From: Zavarzinia compransoris
GTDB lineage: Bacteria > Pseudomonadota > Alphaproteobacteria > Zavarziniales > Zavarziniaceae
Assembly (NCBI RefSeq): GCF_003173055.1
Contig: NZ_QGLF01000005.1
Location: 124,001-188,000, forward strand
Length of the DNA: 64,000 bases
Direction of reading: 5' to 3'
The translations under genes were made by a program, and so were the position numbers. The notes under the pieces were generated by a model that was not told the origin of the DNA, searched no databases, and saw only the letters and a list, made by a program, of their open reading frames with translations. This document shows, in pieces, positions 41,884 to 51,855 of this stretch (its first letter is position 1; each line of letters starts with the position of its first letter).

Positions 41884-43512
41884 GTGAGCATAGAGACGAG
41901 CGCGATCGAGAGCCGGCGCACCTTTGCGATCATCTCGCACCCGGACGCCGGCAAGACCACACTGACCGAAAAACTGCTGCTGTTCGGCGGTGCCGTGCAG
42001 CAGGCGGGCGCCGTCAAGGCGCGCGGCGACCAGCGGCGTGCGCGCTCGGACTGGATGAAGGTCGAACAGGAGCGCGGCATTTCCGTCACCGCCTCGGTCA
42101 TGACCTTCGAGGCCGACGGCTGCACCTTCAACCTGCTCGATACGCCGGGCCACGAGGATTTCTCGGAAGACACCTATCGCACGCTGACCGCGGTCGACAG
42201 CGCGATCATGGTGATCGACGCCGCCAAGGGCATCGAGACGCGGACCCTGAAGCTGTTCGAAGTCTGCCGCCTGCGCGACGTGCCGATCGTCACCTTCGTC
42301 AACAAGATGGACCGCGAGGCCCGCGATCCCTTCGAACTGATGGACGAGATCGAGAAGACCCTGGCGCTGGATGTCACCCCCGCCACCTGGCCGATCGGCC
42401 AGGGCCGGGATTTCCACGGCTGCTACGACCTGATCCACGACGAATTGATCCTGATCGACCGGGGCGCCGGCAACAAGCTGCCCGAGATCGAGAAATGCGC
42501 CGGCCTGGACGATCCGAAGATCGATGCCAGGCTGCCGGCCGCGCTGGTCGAGAAGCTGCGCGAGGATGTGGAGATGATCCGCGGCCTGTGCCAGCCCTTC
42601 GACGAGGAAAGCTACCGCGCCGGCCACCTGACGCCGGTGTTCTTCGGCTCGGCGCTGCGCTCCTTCGGGGTGCGGGAATTGCTGCAGGGGCTGGGGGAAA
42701 TGGCGCCCTCGCCCCGGCCGGCCAAGGCCACCACCCGGATGGTGGCGCCGACCGAGGGCAAGGTCGCGGGCTTCGTCTTCAAGATCCAGGCGAATATGGA
42801 CAAGAACCACCGCGACCGGGTGGCTTTCGTGCGCCTGGTTTCGGGCGAGTTCAAGCGCGGCATGAAGATGAAGCATGTGCGCAGTGGCCGCATGCTGGCG
42901 ATCAACAACCCGGTGCAATTCATGGCCGGCGACCGCGAGACGGCGGATCTCGCCTATGCCGGCGATATCCTCGGCATTCCGAACCACGGCACGCTCCGGA
43001 TCGGCGACACCCTGACCGAGGGCGAGGACCTCGCCTTCCTGGGCGTGCCCTCCTTCGCGCCGGAAATGCTGCGCCGGGTGAAGCTGGACGACCCCATGAA
43101 GGTGAAGCACCTGCGCCGCGCCCTCGAACAATTGGCCGAGGAGGGCGCCTCCCAGGTGTTCCGGCGGCAGATCGGCGGCGATTACGTCGTCGGCGTGGTC
43201 GGGCCGCTCCAGTTCGACGTGCTGAAAAGCCGGCTGCTGGCCGAATACGGCCTCGACATCGAGTTCGAGAGCGTGCCCTTCGAACTGGCCCGCTGGGTCG
43301 ATGCCGACGACAAGAAGACGATCGAAACCTTCGCCGACGCCAACAAGATGAACCTCGCCGAGGATCACGACGGCGCCCTGGTCTATCTGGCGCGGAACCA
43401 ATGGTATCTCCAGCGGGCCAAGGACGATTACCCGAACGTCCGCTTCCTCGCGACGCGGGAACAGATCGTCGACGCCGGCGCCCGCCTGACCGCCGCCAGC
43501 CAGACCCACTGA
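41884..43512 (+). CDS. prfC: Peptide chain release factor 3
   Basis: A 542-residue GTPase that removes RF1/RF2 from the ribosome after termination. G1 is SHPDAGKTTLTEKLL, G2 ERGISVTASV, G3 DTPGHEDFSEDTYR, G4 NKMDR. The DFSEDTYR sequence after G3 and the full domain set mark RF3 rather than EF-G. GTG 41884 has AGGA 8 bases upstream. Termination factors bear on the idea that the mini-ORF at 29210 acts through stalling near a stop, but that link is speculative. Confidence 0.96.
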   Translation: MSIETSAIESRRTFAIISHPDAGKTTLTEKLLLFGGAVQQAGAVKARGDQRRARSDWMKVEQERGISVTASVMTFEADGCTFNLLDTPGHEDFSEDTYRTLTAVDSAIMVIDAAKGIETRTLKLFEVCRLRDVPIVTFVNKMDREARDPFELMDEIEKTLALDVTPATWPIGQGRDFHGCYDLIHDELILIDRGAGNKLPEIEKCAGLDDPKIDARLPAALVEKLREDVEMIRGLCQPFDEESYRAGHLTPVFFGSALRSFGVRELLQGLGEMAPSPRPAKATTRMVAPTEGKVAGFVFKIQANMDKNHRDRVAFVRLVSGEFKRGMKMKHVRSGRMLAINNPVQFMAGDRETADLAYAGDILGIPNHGTLRIGDTLTEGEDLAFLGVPSFAPEMLRRVKLDDPMKVKHLRRALEQLAEEGASQVFRRQIGGDYVVGVVGPLQFDVLKSRLLAEYGLDIEFESVPFELARWVDADDKKTIETFADANKMNLAEDHDGALVYLARNQWYLQRAKDDYPNVRFLATREQIVDAGARLTAASQTH

Positions 43513-43530
43513 CCGGACGGGCCCGCCGAG

Positions 43531-44454
43531 ATGAGCACCCCCGCCCGGCGCCTCGATCCCCCGCCGGGCGGGCGCTTCGGCCGGATCGAGCGCGGCGGCG
43601 CGATGCTGCGCACCGCCGCCTTTCCGGTCCCGGGCGTGGCGCGGGGCACCGTCGTCCTGCTCACCGGGCGGAACGAATTCATCGAGAAATACTATGAGAC
43701 CGTCGCCGACCTGCACGACCGCGGCTTCGACGTCCATATGATGGACTGGCGCGGCCAGGGCCTGTCGGACCGGCCGCTGCCCGACCGCCTGAGGGGCCAC
43801 GTCCGCGACTTTTCCGATTACGTCGACGATCTCGCCACCTTGGTCGAGGCGATCCCGGCGCGCGGCCCCCTGATCCTCATGGGCCATTCCATGGGCGGCC
43901 ATATCGTCGCCCGCGCGCTTGCGGAATGCCCCGCATTGCGGGCCCGGGCCGCGGGGGCCGTGCTGCTCTCCGCCATGATGGCGATCGAGACCGGGCGGCT
44001 GTCGGAACGGGCGGCGGCGCGCACGGCCCGCCTGCTCGTCCGCGCCGGCCTTGGCACGCGCGTGGTGCCGGCGCCGAAGGAAACCGGCGCCGGCGTCAAC
44101 CTCCTCACCTCGGATCCGGAACGCGCCGGCGACCAGGGCCATTTCATCGCCGCCGAGCCCCGCCTCGCCCTGGGCGCGCCCACCTTCGGCTGGCTCGACG
44201 CCGCGTTCCGCTCGATGGCGGCGCTGCGCCTGCCGGGTGCGGCCGAGGCGATCGATGTGCCGGTGCTGGTCGCCGTCGCCGGCCGCGACAAGGTGGTGCG
44301 GCCCGAGGCGGAGCGGGCCTTCGCCGCCCGCCTGCCGAACGGCACCCTGCTGGCGATCGGGGATGCCCGCCACGAGATCCTGAAGGAACGGGACGAGTTG
44401 CGCCGTCGCCTCTGGGACGAATTCGACCTTTGGTGTGATCGGGCGCTGCCATGA
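43531..44454 (+). CDS. Alpha/beta hydrolase, lysophospholipase/monoglyceride-lipase type
   Basis: A 307-residue protein of the Hydrolase_4 (serine aminopeptidase S33-like) group. DWRGQGLSDRP and the nucleophile motif GHSMGGHIVAR (~115) are clear; Asp in GRDKVV and His in DARHEIL complete the triad. It begins 18 bases after prfC. Likely acts on lysophospholipids or monoglycerides; substrate not proven. Confidence 0.88.
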   Translation: MSTPARRLDPPPGGRFGRIERGGAMLRTAAFPVPGVARGTVVLLTGRNEFIEKYYETVADLHDRGFDVHMMDWRGQGLSDRPLPDRLRGHVRDFSDYVDDLATLVEAIPARGPLILMGHSMGGHIVARALAECPALRARAAGAVLLSAMMAIETGRLSERAAARTARLLVRAGLGTRVVPAPKETGAGVNLLTSDPERAGDQGHFIAAEPRLALGAPTFGWLDAAFRSMAALRLPGAAEAIDVPVLVAVAGRDKVVRPEAERAFAARLPNGTLLAIGDARHEILKERDELRRRLWDEFDLWCDRALP

Positions 44455-44640
44455 CGGGCGGATGCCGTGACGCGGCGGGGCGGCATGATACGGGCACGCG
44501 GGGAACAGGGGGCCGTGGCCGAAGGCCTGCGCCGTTCCGCACGGCGCCGGCACCCTGAAATCTGCTCGGGATGTGACGGCCGATCACGAAAGAGACTTCG
44601 GCCCGCGGCAGACTGCCTCGAAGAGAAACAGGAGGCCGCC

Positions 44641-45246
44641 ATGGCTTGCACATTGGTCTTTCGTCGCTACGCGCCTTTCGCCACCTTCGGTCTCGGCTTC
44701 GAGGGCGACAGCCGCACCGGGCCCGACATGAACGCCAGCGCCTCGTCGCGGACGGCCGCCAAGGTCGAGTTCGGCCCCGGCTACGTGGGCTCGGTCATCG
44801 GCTCGTCCAGCGGCACGTCCTATGGCACCGGGCCGAAGAAATACGCCAAGGTCGCGACCGACCTGAAAATCCGCACCAAGACCGATACCGCGCTGGATTT
44901 CACCGCCTCTTCCGCCGGGGCCAATCCGATGGTGCCGGGCGCGCCCGATATCGACACTTTCGTCGATCTCAAGGTTCAGTTCCTGGCCAAGGCGATCGTC
45001 TTGACCGGCAAGGTGCGGGGCGATGCCTTTCCGAACGGCGAAGTGCTGGTTTTCGACGGCAGCGGCGCCGCCGTGCTGCTGTTCGATTTCCGCACCAAGG
45101 GCGGCAAGGACAGCGGTCCCTTCACCATGCTCATGGGCTCGGGGTCGGGCAATACGCTCGGCAGTTTCGGGCCCTTCTCGGTGCCGCTCGACGGTTCGGG
45201 GAATTTTCTCGGCAGCCTCGGCGTCCGCCCGACCTACGGCACCTGA
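44641..45246 (+). CDS. Uncharacterised Gly/Ser-rich protein
   Basis: A 201-residue protein behind a very strong AGGAGG site. It has no signal peptide. The second half is Gly/Ser/Phe-rich and beta-rich (LMGSGSGNTLGSFGPFSVPL), suggesting a jelly-roll or repetitive beta fold. I do not recognise the family. The 186 bases upstream hold no other gene. Confidence 0.7.
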   Translation: MACTLVFRRYAPFATFGLGFEGDSRTGPDMNASASSRTAAKVEFGPGYVGSVIGSSSGTSYGTGPKKYAKVATDLKIRTKTDTALDFTASSAGANPMVPGAPDIDTFVDLKVQFLAKAIVLTGKVRGDAFPNGEVLVFDGSGAAVLLFDFRTKGGKDSGPFTMLMGSGSGNTLGSFGPFSVPLDGSGNFLGSLGVRPTYGT

Positions 45247-45259
45247 TCCCCGCCGCCGC

Positions 45260-46159
45260 TCAGGCGTTCAGCAGGGCCAGAATCTCCGCATGGACCCGGG
45301 CGTCGCCGGTGGCGACCACGCTGCCGCCGGCTTGCGCGTCGCCGCCGGTCCAATCCGTCACCTGGCCGCCGGCGCCCCGTACGATCGGGATCAGGGCCTG
45401 GATGTCATAGGCTTCGAGATTGGTCTCGATCACCGCATCGACCTGGCCCGCCGCGACCATGGCATAGGCATAGCAATCGCCGCCGTAGCGGACCAGTTGC
45501 GCCCGGTCGGCGACGCGGGTGAAGGCGGCCTGGGTTTCCGGGGTGCGGAACAGGTGGGGGCTGGTGGTCATCAGCCGGGCCTGGGCGAGGCCGGGGCAGG
45601 CCCTGGTCTTCAGCCGTTTGGTGCCTAGAGCGGTTTCCGGCGAAGTGGAAACCAGTTTGCCGGAAACCGCTCTATTCAAGGACACTTGAGCGAATTGCCG
45701 ATTCAATGAATCGGCAATTCGCTCTAGGAAGGCGCCGTCCGGATTGCCGGTGAAGCGCTCGCCGGTATAGGGCTGGTCCATGACGCCGATCACCGGGGCG
45801 GTGCCGTCGTTGAGGGCGATCAGCGTGCCCCACAGCGGCAGGCCGGTGATGAAGGCGCGGGTGCCGTCGATCGGGTCCAGCACCCAGGTCAAGGGTTCGG
45901 TCCCCGTCTTCTCGCCGTATTCCTCGCCCAGGATGCCGTGGCCCGGGTATTCCGCCTCGATCAGGGCGCGGATCGCGGCTTCCGCCCCCTTGTCCGCCGC
46001 GGTCACCGGGTCGTAGCCCTTGGCCCCGCCCCAGAGATCCGCCTTGTCGTCCACCGGCATGTCGGTGCGGAAATAGGGCAGGATCACCGCCCGCGCCGCA
46101 TCGGCCAGGCGGCCGGCGAACCGGGTCATTGCTTCGATCTGATCAGGGGACAGCGTCAT
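45260..46159 (-). CDS. hisN: Inositol-monophosphatase-family phosphatase, histidinol-phosphatase type
   Basis: A 299-residue Mg-dependent phosphatase. Metal ligands are in GEEYG (~79) and DPIDGTRAF (~98), and in AYDIQALIPIVRGAGG near the C-terminus. Without the inserted element it would be about 264 residues, the usual size for HisN-type enzymes that dephosphorylate histidinol phosphate. A 105-bp palindromic element (45624-45728) sits in frame, adding 35 residues between FLERI and TKRLKTR, in a loop before the conserved CPGLAQARLMTTSP. ATG 46159 has GAGGTGG before it. Confidence 0.82.
   Translation of the reverse strand: MTLSPDQIEAMTRFAGRLADAARAVILPYFRTDMPVDDKADLWGGAKGYDPVTAADKGAEAAIRALIEAEYPGHGILGEEYGEKTGTEPLTWVLDPIDGTRAFITGLPLWGTLIALNDGTAPVIGVMDQPYTGERFTGNPDGAFLERIADSLNRQFAQVSLNRAVSGKLVSTSPETALGTKRLKTRACPGLAQARLMTTSPHLFRTPETQAAFTRVADRAQLVRYGGDCYAYAMVAAGQVDAVIETNLEAYDIQALIPIVRGAGGQVTDWTGGDAQAGGSVVATGDARVHAEILALLNA
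45624..45728. repeat. 105-bp palindromic element inserted in frame in hisN
   Basis: Ends are CCTAGAGC and GCTCTAGG. Inside are two perfect hairpins: TAGAGCGGTTTCCGGC (45626-45641) with its complement at 45659-45674, and GAGCGAATTGCCGATTCA (45688-45705) with its complement at 45707-45724, one base apart. Its length is a multiple of three and it lacks stops in the hisN frame. It resembles the palindromic elements that insert into genes in Rickettsia and other alphaproteobacteria. Confidence 0.85.
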
Positions 46160-46218
46160 CACCACCTCGCACCACTTGCGCCGGAAACTAGGTCCCCGGC
46201 GCTCTCGGTGCAAGCCGG

Positions 46219-46656
46219 TCAAAGCAGCCAGATCGCGGCAAGGCCCAGCGCGAAGATCCAGTCGTAGGCCGCGCAGAAGGGCGGATACCAGGATTTCACC
46301 GCGACGAGGTCGCGGCTGTGCCCGCGGCCGTGGTGCAGCCAGTCCCAGACGCCATGGCCGGCATAGGCGGCGGGCACCACCCAGGGCGACCACCACAGCC
46401 CGGCCAGCGCCGCCCCCAGGAACAGGACCGCCACCACCGCCTCGACCGCGATCTGCCGGACCGAGCCCGCCTGGATGGCGAAGCCGAGATAGATCGCGCC
46501 GATCACCGCGACCGTCACCGCCGCGAGGTCGATCGAGGCGTCCCGGGGCAGGAACAGATGGGCCGGCACCGTCAGCACGCTAAGGCCGATGCCGACCAGG
46601 GCAGGGGCCAGGACCCCCTGGTGATGGTGGTGCTTGTCGATGGCGGTGGCCGTCAT
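46219..46656 (-). CDS. Small polytopic membrane protein
   Basis: A 145-residue protein with a His-rich N-terminus (KHHHHQ at ~8-13), four hydrophobic segments (VLAPALVGIGLSVLTVPAHL, LAAVTVAVIGAIYLGFAI, AVEAVVAVLFLGAALAGLWW, CAAYDWIFALGLAAIWLL) and a conserved HGVWDWLHHGRGH between the third and fourth. The His clusters could bind a metal. Family not recognised; start at ATG 46656. It is divergent from the GlxA-type regulator. Confidence 0.75.
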   Translation of the reverse strand: MTATAIDKHHHHQGVLAPALVGIGLSVLTVPAHLFLPRDASIDLAAVTVAVIGAIYLGFAIQAGSVRQIAVEAVVAVLFLGAALAGLWWSPWVVPAAYAGHGVWDWLHHGRGHSRDLVAVKSWYPPFCAAYDWIFALGLAAIWLL

Positions 46657-46743
46657 GCCCGTATCTCCGGATCGTGGTGATTGACCGCCAGGATAGGCGC
46701 GGGCTTCAATGGCCGAAATGACAATATTCCCGGGAATTCGGTC

Positions 46744-47700
46744 ATGGCACGCGCGGTCTGTTTCCTGGTCTATCCGGATTTCGTGCTGTTCGATCTCAGC
46801 GGGCCGCTGGAAGCCTTCACCCTGGCGCGGGGCCTGTCGGGGGGCGAATACCGCCTGCGCGTGGCGTCGCTTGCCGGCGGGCTGGTGCGCAGCAGCGCCG
46901 GCCTCGAAGTGCTGACGGAACCCCTGGGCGAGGAGGCGATCGACACCCTGCTGGTGCCCGGCGCCCCGGCGCCCCTGGACGACCGGGGGGCGGTGGCCCT
47001 GGCGGCGGCGGTGGCGGCCGCTGCCGCCCGGGTGCGGCGCTGCGCCAGCGTCTGCACCGGCGCTTTCATTCTCGGTGCGGCCGGGCTGCTGGACGGGCGA
47101 CAGGCGACCACCCATTGGCTGGGGGCGCCGCAATTGCAGGCCCTGTGCCCGGCGGCGCGGATCGAGGGCGACCGTATCTTCGTCCGCGACGGCGCGGTCT
47201 GGACCTCGGCCGGCATGTCGGCCGGGATCGATCTGGCGCTGGCCCTGATCGAGGACGACCTCGGGGCGGAGGTGGCGTGCAATGTCGCCCGGCTGATGGT
47301 GGTCTATCACCGCCGCCCGGGCGGGCAGAACCAGTTCTCGTCGCTGCTCGACCTCGATCCCGGGGCCGACCGGATCCGCAAGGTGCTGAGCTTCGCGCGG
47401 GACAATCTGGCGGCCGACCTCGGGGTGGAGCGGCTGGCGGCGATCGCCGGCCTCAGTGCCCGGCAGTTTTCCCGGGCCTTCACCGGCGCCTGCGGCATGA
47501 CCCCGGCCCGCGCCGTCGAGCGCCTGCGGGTCGAGGCCGCCCGCCCCCCGGTCGAGGACGGGCGCAAGAGCTTCGACGAGATCGCCCGCGAGGCCGGCTT
47601 CGGCGATCCCGAGCGGATGTGCCAGGGCTTTCTCCGCGTGCTGGGCCAGACCCCGCAGGAGGCGCGGCGCAGGGCCCGGGCTCAGACCTTGAGCCGGTAG
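46744..47700 (+). CDS. GlxA-family transcriptional regulator (DJ-1/PfpI plus AraC HTH)
   Basis: A 318-residue regulator. Residues 1-185 form a DJ-1/PfpI-like domain with the nucleophile-elbow Cys ([19 protein letters not shown]) and ATTHW, probably a ligand sensor. Residues ~220-310 form an AraC-type DNA-binding domain with two HTHs ([19 protein letters not shown] and [20 protein letters not shown]). Target genes are unknown. Its 3' end overlaps the convergent ABC permease gene by 19 bases. Confidence 0.9.
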   Translation: MARAVCFLVYPDFVLFDLSGPLEAFTLARGLSGGEYRLRVASLAGGLVRSSAGLEVLTEPLGEEAIDTLLVPGAPAPLDDRGAVALAAAVAAAAARVRRCASVCTGAFILGAAGLLDGRQATTHWLGAPQLQALCPAARIEGDRIFVRDGAVWTSAGMSAGIDLALALIEDDLGAEVACNVARLMVVYHRRPGGQNQFSSLLDLDPGADRIRKVLSFARDNLAADLGVERLAAIAGLSARQFSRAFTGACGMTPARAVERLRVEAARPPVEDGRKSFDEIAREAGFGDPERMCQGFLRVLGQTPQEARRRARAQTLSR

Positions 47701-48443
47701 CCGCTGCGGAAGATCCAGGCGATGCCGCCGAGGCACAGCACCAGGAACACCCCGGTCATGCCCAGCGACAGGCCGAGATCGACCTCGGCCTGGCCGAAGA
47801 AGCTCCAGCGGAAGGCGGAGACGAGATAGACCACCGGGTTGAACAGGCTGACCGTCTGCCAGAACGGCGGCAGCATTTCGATCGAATAGAAACTGCCGCC
47901 GAGGAAGGTGAGCGGGGTGACGATCAGCAAAGGCACCAGTTGCAGCTTCTCGAAACCGTCGGCCCAGATGCCGATGATGAAGCCGAACAGGCTGAAGGTG
48001 ACCGCGGTCAGCACTAGGAAGGCCAGCATCAGCACGGGATGCTCGATCCGCACCGGCACGAACAGGGTGGAGGTGGCGAGAATGATCAGCCCGAGCAGCA
48101 CCGACTTGGTGGCGGCGGCCCCGACATAGCCGGCGACGATCTCGAACGGCGAGACCGGGGCCGACAGCACCTCGTAGATCGTGCCGGTGAAGCGCGGGAA
48201 ATAAATGCCGAAGGACGCGTTCGAAATGCTCTGCATCAGCAGCGTCAGCATGATCAGGCCGGGCACGATGAAGGCGCCGTAGTCGACCCCGTCGATCGCC
48301 GCCATGTGCTGGCCGATCGCCGCGCCGAAGACGACGAAATAGAGCGAGGTGGAAATCACCGGCGAGATGATGCTCTGCATCAGGGTGCGCCAGGCGCGGG
48401 CCATCTCGAACAGATAGATGGCGCGGATCGCGTGGATGTTCAT
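47682..48443 (-). CDS. ABC-2 type transporter permease
   Basis: A 253-residue inner-membrane protein with six hydrophobic segments and the ABC-2 signature [20 protein letters not shown] near 190. It forms an exporter with the next-upstream ATPase, whose stop it overlaps by 4 bases (ATGA). Members of this group (NodJ/DrrB-like) export lipo-oligosaccharides or drugs; the substrate is unknown. Confidence 0.9.
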   Translation of the reverse strand: MNIHAIRAIYLFEMARAWRTLMQSIISPVISTSLYFVVFGAAIGQHMAAIDGVDYGAFIVPGLIMLTLLMQSISNASFGIYFPRFTGTIYEVLSAPVSPFEIVAGYVGAAATKSVLLGLIILATSTLFVPVRIEHPVLMLAFLVLTAVTFSLFGFIIGIWADGFEKLQLVPLLIVTPLTFLGGSFYSIEMLPPFWQTVSLFNPVVYLVSAFRWSFFGQAEVDLGLSLGMTGVFLVLCLGGIAWIFRSGYRLKV

Positions 48444-49366
48444 GGCCGCGTGCTCACCAGGCTGACGAAAATATCTTCGAGGGAATTCTGGCGGGTCTGG
48501 AGGTCGTTGAAGCGGATGCCCGCCTCGCCGATGGCGCCGAGCAGGGCGGTGATGCCCGTCCGCTCGCCCTTGGTGTCATAGGTATAGACCAGCTCCCGCC
48601 CCTCGCCGTCGAGACGGAGGTCGAAGGCGGCCAGATCGCCCGGAAGTGCTGCCAGGGGCTGCTGGAGATGCAGGATCAATTCCTTGCGGCCGAGTTTGCG
48701 CATCAGTTCGGCCTTCTTCTCGACCAGGATGATCTCACCCTTGCGGATCACGCCCACCCGGTCGGCCATTTCCTCGGCTTCCTCGATATAATGGGTGGTG
48801 AGGATGATGGTGACGCCGGTCTCGCGCAGTTTGCGCACCATCTCCCACATGTCGCGGCGCAGTTCGACGTCGACGCCGGCGGTCGGCTCGTCCAGGAACA
48901 GGATGCGCGGTTCGTGGGACAGGGCCTTGGCGATCATCACCCGGCGCTTCATGCCGCCGGACAGCTGGCGCAGCTGGCTGTCCTTCTTGTCGAGCAGCGA
49001 GAGGTCGCCGAGGATCTTCTCGATCAGGGCCGGATTCCGGCCCTTGCCGAACAGGCCCCGGGAAAAGCTGACCGTGTTCCACACCGTCTCGAAGGCGTCG
49101 GTGGTCAGTTCCTGGGGCACGAGGCCGATCAGGCTGCGCGCCGCGCGGTAGTCCTTGACGATGTCGTGGCCGCCGGCCAGCACCTGGCCCGAGGTCGCGC
49201 GGGCGATGCCGCAGACGATGCTGATCAGCGTCGTCTTGCCGGCGCCGTTCGGGCCGAGCAGGGCGAAGATCTCGCCCTCGTCGATGGCAAGGTCGATGCC
49301 TTTGAGGGCGGTGAAGCCCGAGGCATAGCGCTTGGTGAGTTTCTTGATGTCGATGACCGGCTTCAT
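48440..49366 (-). CDS. ABC transporter ATP-binding protein (DrrA/NodI-like)
   Basis: A 308-residue ATPase. Walker [10 protein letters not shown] (~40), Q-loop VPQELTTD, signature LSGGMKRR (~140), Walker [13 protein letters not shown] and the H-loop [11 protein letters not shown] are complete. A C-terminal 80-residue extension is typical of drug/lipid exporters. ATG 49366 (MKPVIDI) is preferred over a TTG at 49378. Works with the permease below. Confidence 0.92.
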   Translation of the reverse strand: MKPVIDIKKLTKRYASGFTALKGIDLAIDEGEIFALLGPNGAGKTTLISIVCGIARATSGQVLAGGHDIVKDYRAARSLIGLVPQELTTDAFETVWNTVSFSRGLFGKGRNPALIEKILGDLSLLDKKDSQLRQLSGGMKRRVMIAKALSHEPRILFLDEPTAGVDVELRRDMWEMVRKLRETGVTIILTTHYIEEAEEMADRVGVIRKGEIILVEKKAELMRKLGRKELILHLQQPLAALPGDLAAFDLRLDGEGRELVYTYDTKGERTGITALLGAIGEAGIRFNDLQTRQNSLEDIFVSLVSTRP

Positions 49367-49542
49367 GGGCCGGGACAATACCCCAAGCCGGCGCTGGCCA
49401 ATAGCCCCGCCGCGCGCATGGCAGATGCCGGGGCGCCGGCCCGGAAACCGCCCTCAACCGGCGGCGGATTGTCCCACGGCCGTCCCGCATCCATGCTATG
49501 AGGGCGGGGCCGGCGGCGAACCGGCGGGAATGGGACAGGGGC

Positions 49543-51048
49543 ATGAACAGCCAATTCGACCTGGTGGTGATCGGCGGCGGGATCAACGGCGCCGCGGTGG
49601 CGCGGGATGCGGCGGGCCGGGGCCTGCGGGTTCTCCTCGCCGAGGCGAACGACTATGCGAGTGCGACCTCGTCCGCCTCGTCCAAGCTGATCCACGGCGG
49701 CATCCGCTATCTCGAGCAATATGAATTCCGCCTCGTCCGCGAATCGCTGCACGAGCGCGAGACCCTGATGAAGCTGGCCCCCCATCTGGTCTTCCCCCTG
49801 CAATTCCTGGTGCCCGTGACCCGGGGCCAGCCGCGCCCGGCCTGGGTGGTGCGCCTCGGCCTCTTCCTCTACGACATGCTCTCGGGCCGGCGCCTGCTGG
49901 CGAAGACCGGGCGCCTGACCCGGGCGGCGCGGGACCGGGTGCCGCGCCTTCGCCCCGACAGCGTGCGCGCCGTCCTGCATTATCCCGACTGCTGGACCGA
50001 CGATGCGCGCCTGACCCTGGAAACCCTGCTGGACGCGCGGAAACGCGGCGCCGACATCGGCAATTACCGCCCGGTGACGAAGATCGAGCCGCGGCAGGAC
50101 GGCTATCGCGTCACCCTGCGCGAGGACGGGCGGGCGCGGACGGTCGATGCCCGCTTCGTCGTCAATGCCGGCGGGCCCTGGGTGAACGAGGTCCTGGCCA
50201 AGGTGGCGGGCGGGCCGCCGCCGGCGAAGCGCCTGCGCCTCGTCCGCGGCAGCCATATCGTCCTGCCCATGCCCGCCCCGGCGGAGACCCGGGCGTTTAC
50301 CTTGCAGAACGACGACAGGCGGGTGGTCTTCGTCATTCCCTGGCTCGGCCGCTTCCTGATCGTCGGCACCACCGACGTGCCCCATGACGGCGATCCGGCC
50401 CGGCCCCGCTGCTCGGACAAGGAGCGGGATTATCTGCTCGACTGCTATCGCCGCTTCTTCAATCACGACGTCACCGCCGCCGACGTGGTCTGGACCTGGT
50501 CCGGTGTCCGCCCCCTGGTCGACGACGGGGAAGACAATCCGTCCAAGGTGACGCGGGAATACGAATTGGTCTCGACCCGTCAGGGCCGGGGCGCCCTGGT
50601 CTCCATCTTCGGCGGCAAGATCACCACGCACCGGAAACTGGGCGAACTGGTGATGGCGGAACTGGCCGCGCTCGGCGCGAGCCTGGGGCCGGCCTGGACC
50701 GCGACCGCGCCGCTTCACGGCGGCGAATACGACCGCGAGACCCTGGCCCGCCTGGCCGAAAACGGCCCCGAGGACATCCCGGCCGAGATCCGCCGGCGCT
50801 GGGCCTTCACCTATGGCGCCGAGATCGAGACCCTTTATGCCATGATCCGCCAGGAGCCGGAGCTTGCCCGCCTCGTCGGCGGCATGGTGCCCGAGGCGGA
50901 GCTTGTCCATGCGGTCACGGTCGAGGATGCCCGCACGGCCGAGGATTTCCTCTATCGCCGGACCAAGGCCTTCATCCTGATGGACCAGGCGGGGCGCGAT
51001 GCGGTGGACGGCTGGTTCGCCCAGCGCCGCAGCCCGGACGGCCCCTGA
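49543..51048 (+). CDS. glpD: Glycerol-3-phosphate dehydrogenase (aerobic, FAD)
   Basis: A 501-residue flavoprotein that oxidises sn-glycerol-3-phosphate to dihydroxyacetone phosphate and passes electrons to quinone at the inner membrane. FAD-binding GGGINGAAVARDAAGRG (~10), SSKLIHGGIRYLEQ, the GGPWVNEV segment, GTTDVPHDGDP and SIFGGKITTHRKL mark GlpD. Full length. It runs directly into the HAD gene (TGATG overlap). No glpK or glpR is nearby. Confidence 0.95.
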   Translation: MNSQFDLVVIGGGINGAAVARDAAGRGLRVLLAEANDYASATSSASSKLIHGGIRYLEQYEFRLVRESLHERETLMKLAPHLVFPLQFLVPVTRGQPRPAWVVRLGLFLYDMLSGRRLLAKTGRLTRAARDRVPRLRPDSVRAVLHYPDCWTDDARLTLETLLDARKRGADIGNYRPVTKIEPRQDGYRVTLREDGRARTVDARFVVNAGGPWVNEVLAKVAGGPPPAKRLRLVRGSHIVLPMPAPAETRAFTLQNDDRRVVFVIPWLGRFLIVGTTDVPHDGDPARPRCSDKERDYLLDCYRRFFNHDVTAADVVWTWSGVRPLVDDGEDNPSKVTREYELVSTRQGRGALVSIFGGKITTHRKLGELVMAELAALGASLGPAWTATAPLHGGEYDRETLARLAENGPEDIPAEIRRRWAFTYGAEIETLYAMIRQEPELARLVGGMVPEAELVHAVTVEDARTAEDFLYRRTKAFILMDQAGRDAVDGWFAQRRSPDGP

Positions 51049-51845
51049 TGCGCCCCCTGGCCGAGATGCCGGCGCTGGTCCGCGCCGGCGTCGATTTCGT
51101 CCTGACCGATATCGACGACACGCTCACCACCCACGGCCGCCTGCCCGCCGTCACCTATGCCGCGATCGAGCGGCTGGCGGACGCGGGGATCAAGGTCGTG
51201 CCCATCACCGGGCGGCCCGCCGGCTGGTGCGACCTGATCGCCCGGCAATGGCCCGTCGCCGCCGTGATCGGCGAGAACGGCGCCTTTTTCTTCGCCCACG
51301 ACCGGGCGGCGAACCGGCTGGTCCGGCGCTATTGGAAACAGGACCCCAAGGTCCGCGCCGCCGACCGTGCCCGGCTGGCCGCCCTGGCGGAAACCATCCC
51401 GGCCCAGGTGCCGGGGGCGGCGGTCGCCACCGACCAATTCTGCCGCGAGGCCGATCTCGCCATCGATTTCCGCGAGGATGTGGCGCCCCTGCCCTGGGCC
51501 GCGGTCGATCGCATCGTCGCCCTGTTCGAGGCGGCGGGCGCCAGCGCCAAATACAGCACCGCCCATGTCAACGGCTGGTTCGGCGACTGGGACAAGCTGG
51601 CGATGACCCGCATCCTGTTCCGCGACTATTTCGGCGCGGACCTGAACGATTGTCGCACCCGTGTCGCCTTCATCGGCGACAGCCCGAACGATGTGCCCAT
51701 GTTCTCCTATTTCCCGCTCGCGGTCGGGGTCGCCAATCTCGATTTCTTCGGCGACCGGCTGGCGGCGAAACCCGCCTATGTGACCACGGCCCGCGGCGGC
51801 CAGGGCTTCGCCGAACTGGCGGATGCCCTGCTCGCCGCCCGCTGA
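51048..51845 (+). CDS. HAD-superfamily hydrolase, type IIB
   Basis: A 265-residue phosphatase. Motif I is FVLTDIDDTLTTHG (DxDxT), motif II TGRPAGW, and motif IV FIGDSPNDVPMF (GDSxND), as in Cof/mannosyl-3-phosphoglycerate phosphatase-type enzymes; a C2B cap lies between. The start overlaps the glpD stop, so a role with glycerol-phosphate metabolism is possible. Substrate unknown. Confidence 0.88.
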   Translation: MRPLAEMPALVRAGVDFVLTDIDDTLTTHGRLPAVTYAAIERLADAGIKVVPITGRPAGWCDLIARQWPVAAVIGENGAFFFAHDRAANRLVRRYWKQDPKVRAADRARLAALAETIPAQVPGAAVATDQFCREADLAIDFREDVAPLPWAAVDRIVALFEAAGASAKYSTAHVNGWFGDWDKLAMTRILFRDYFGADLNDCRTRVAFIGDSPNDVPMFSYFPLAVGVANLDFFGDRLAAKPAYVTTARGGQGFAELADALLAAR

Positions 51846-51855
51846 CGCGGGGCGG

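Noticed and set aside
46657-47736. Extension of the membrane-protein frame to 505 residues
   Set aside because: The extra N-terminal part is antisense to the GlxA-type gene and low-complexity; the ATG at 46656 gives a compact membrane protein.
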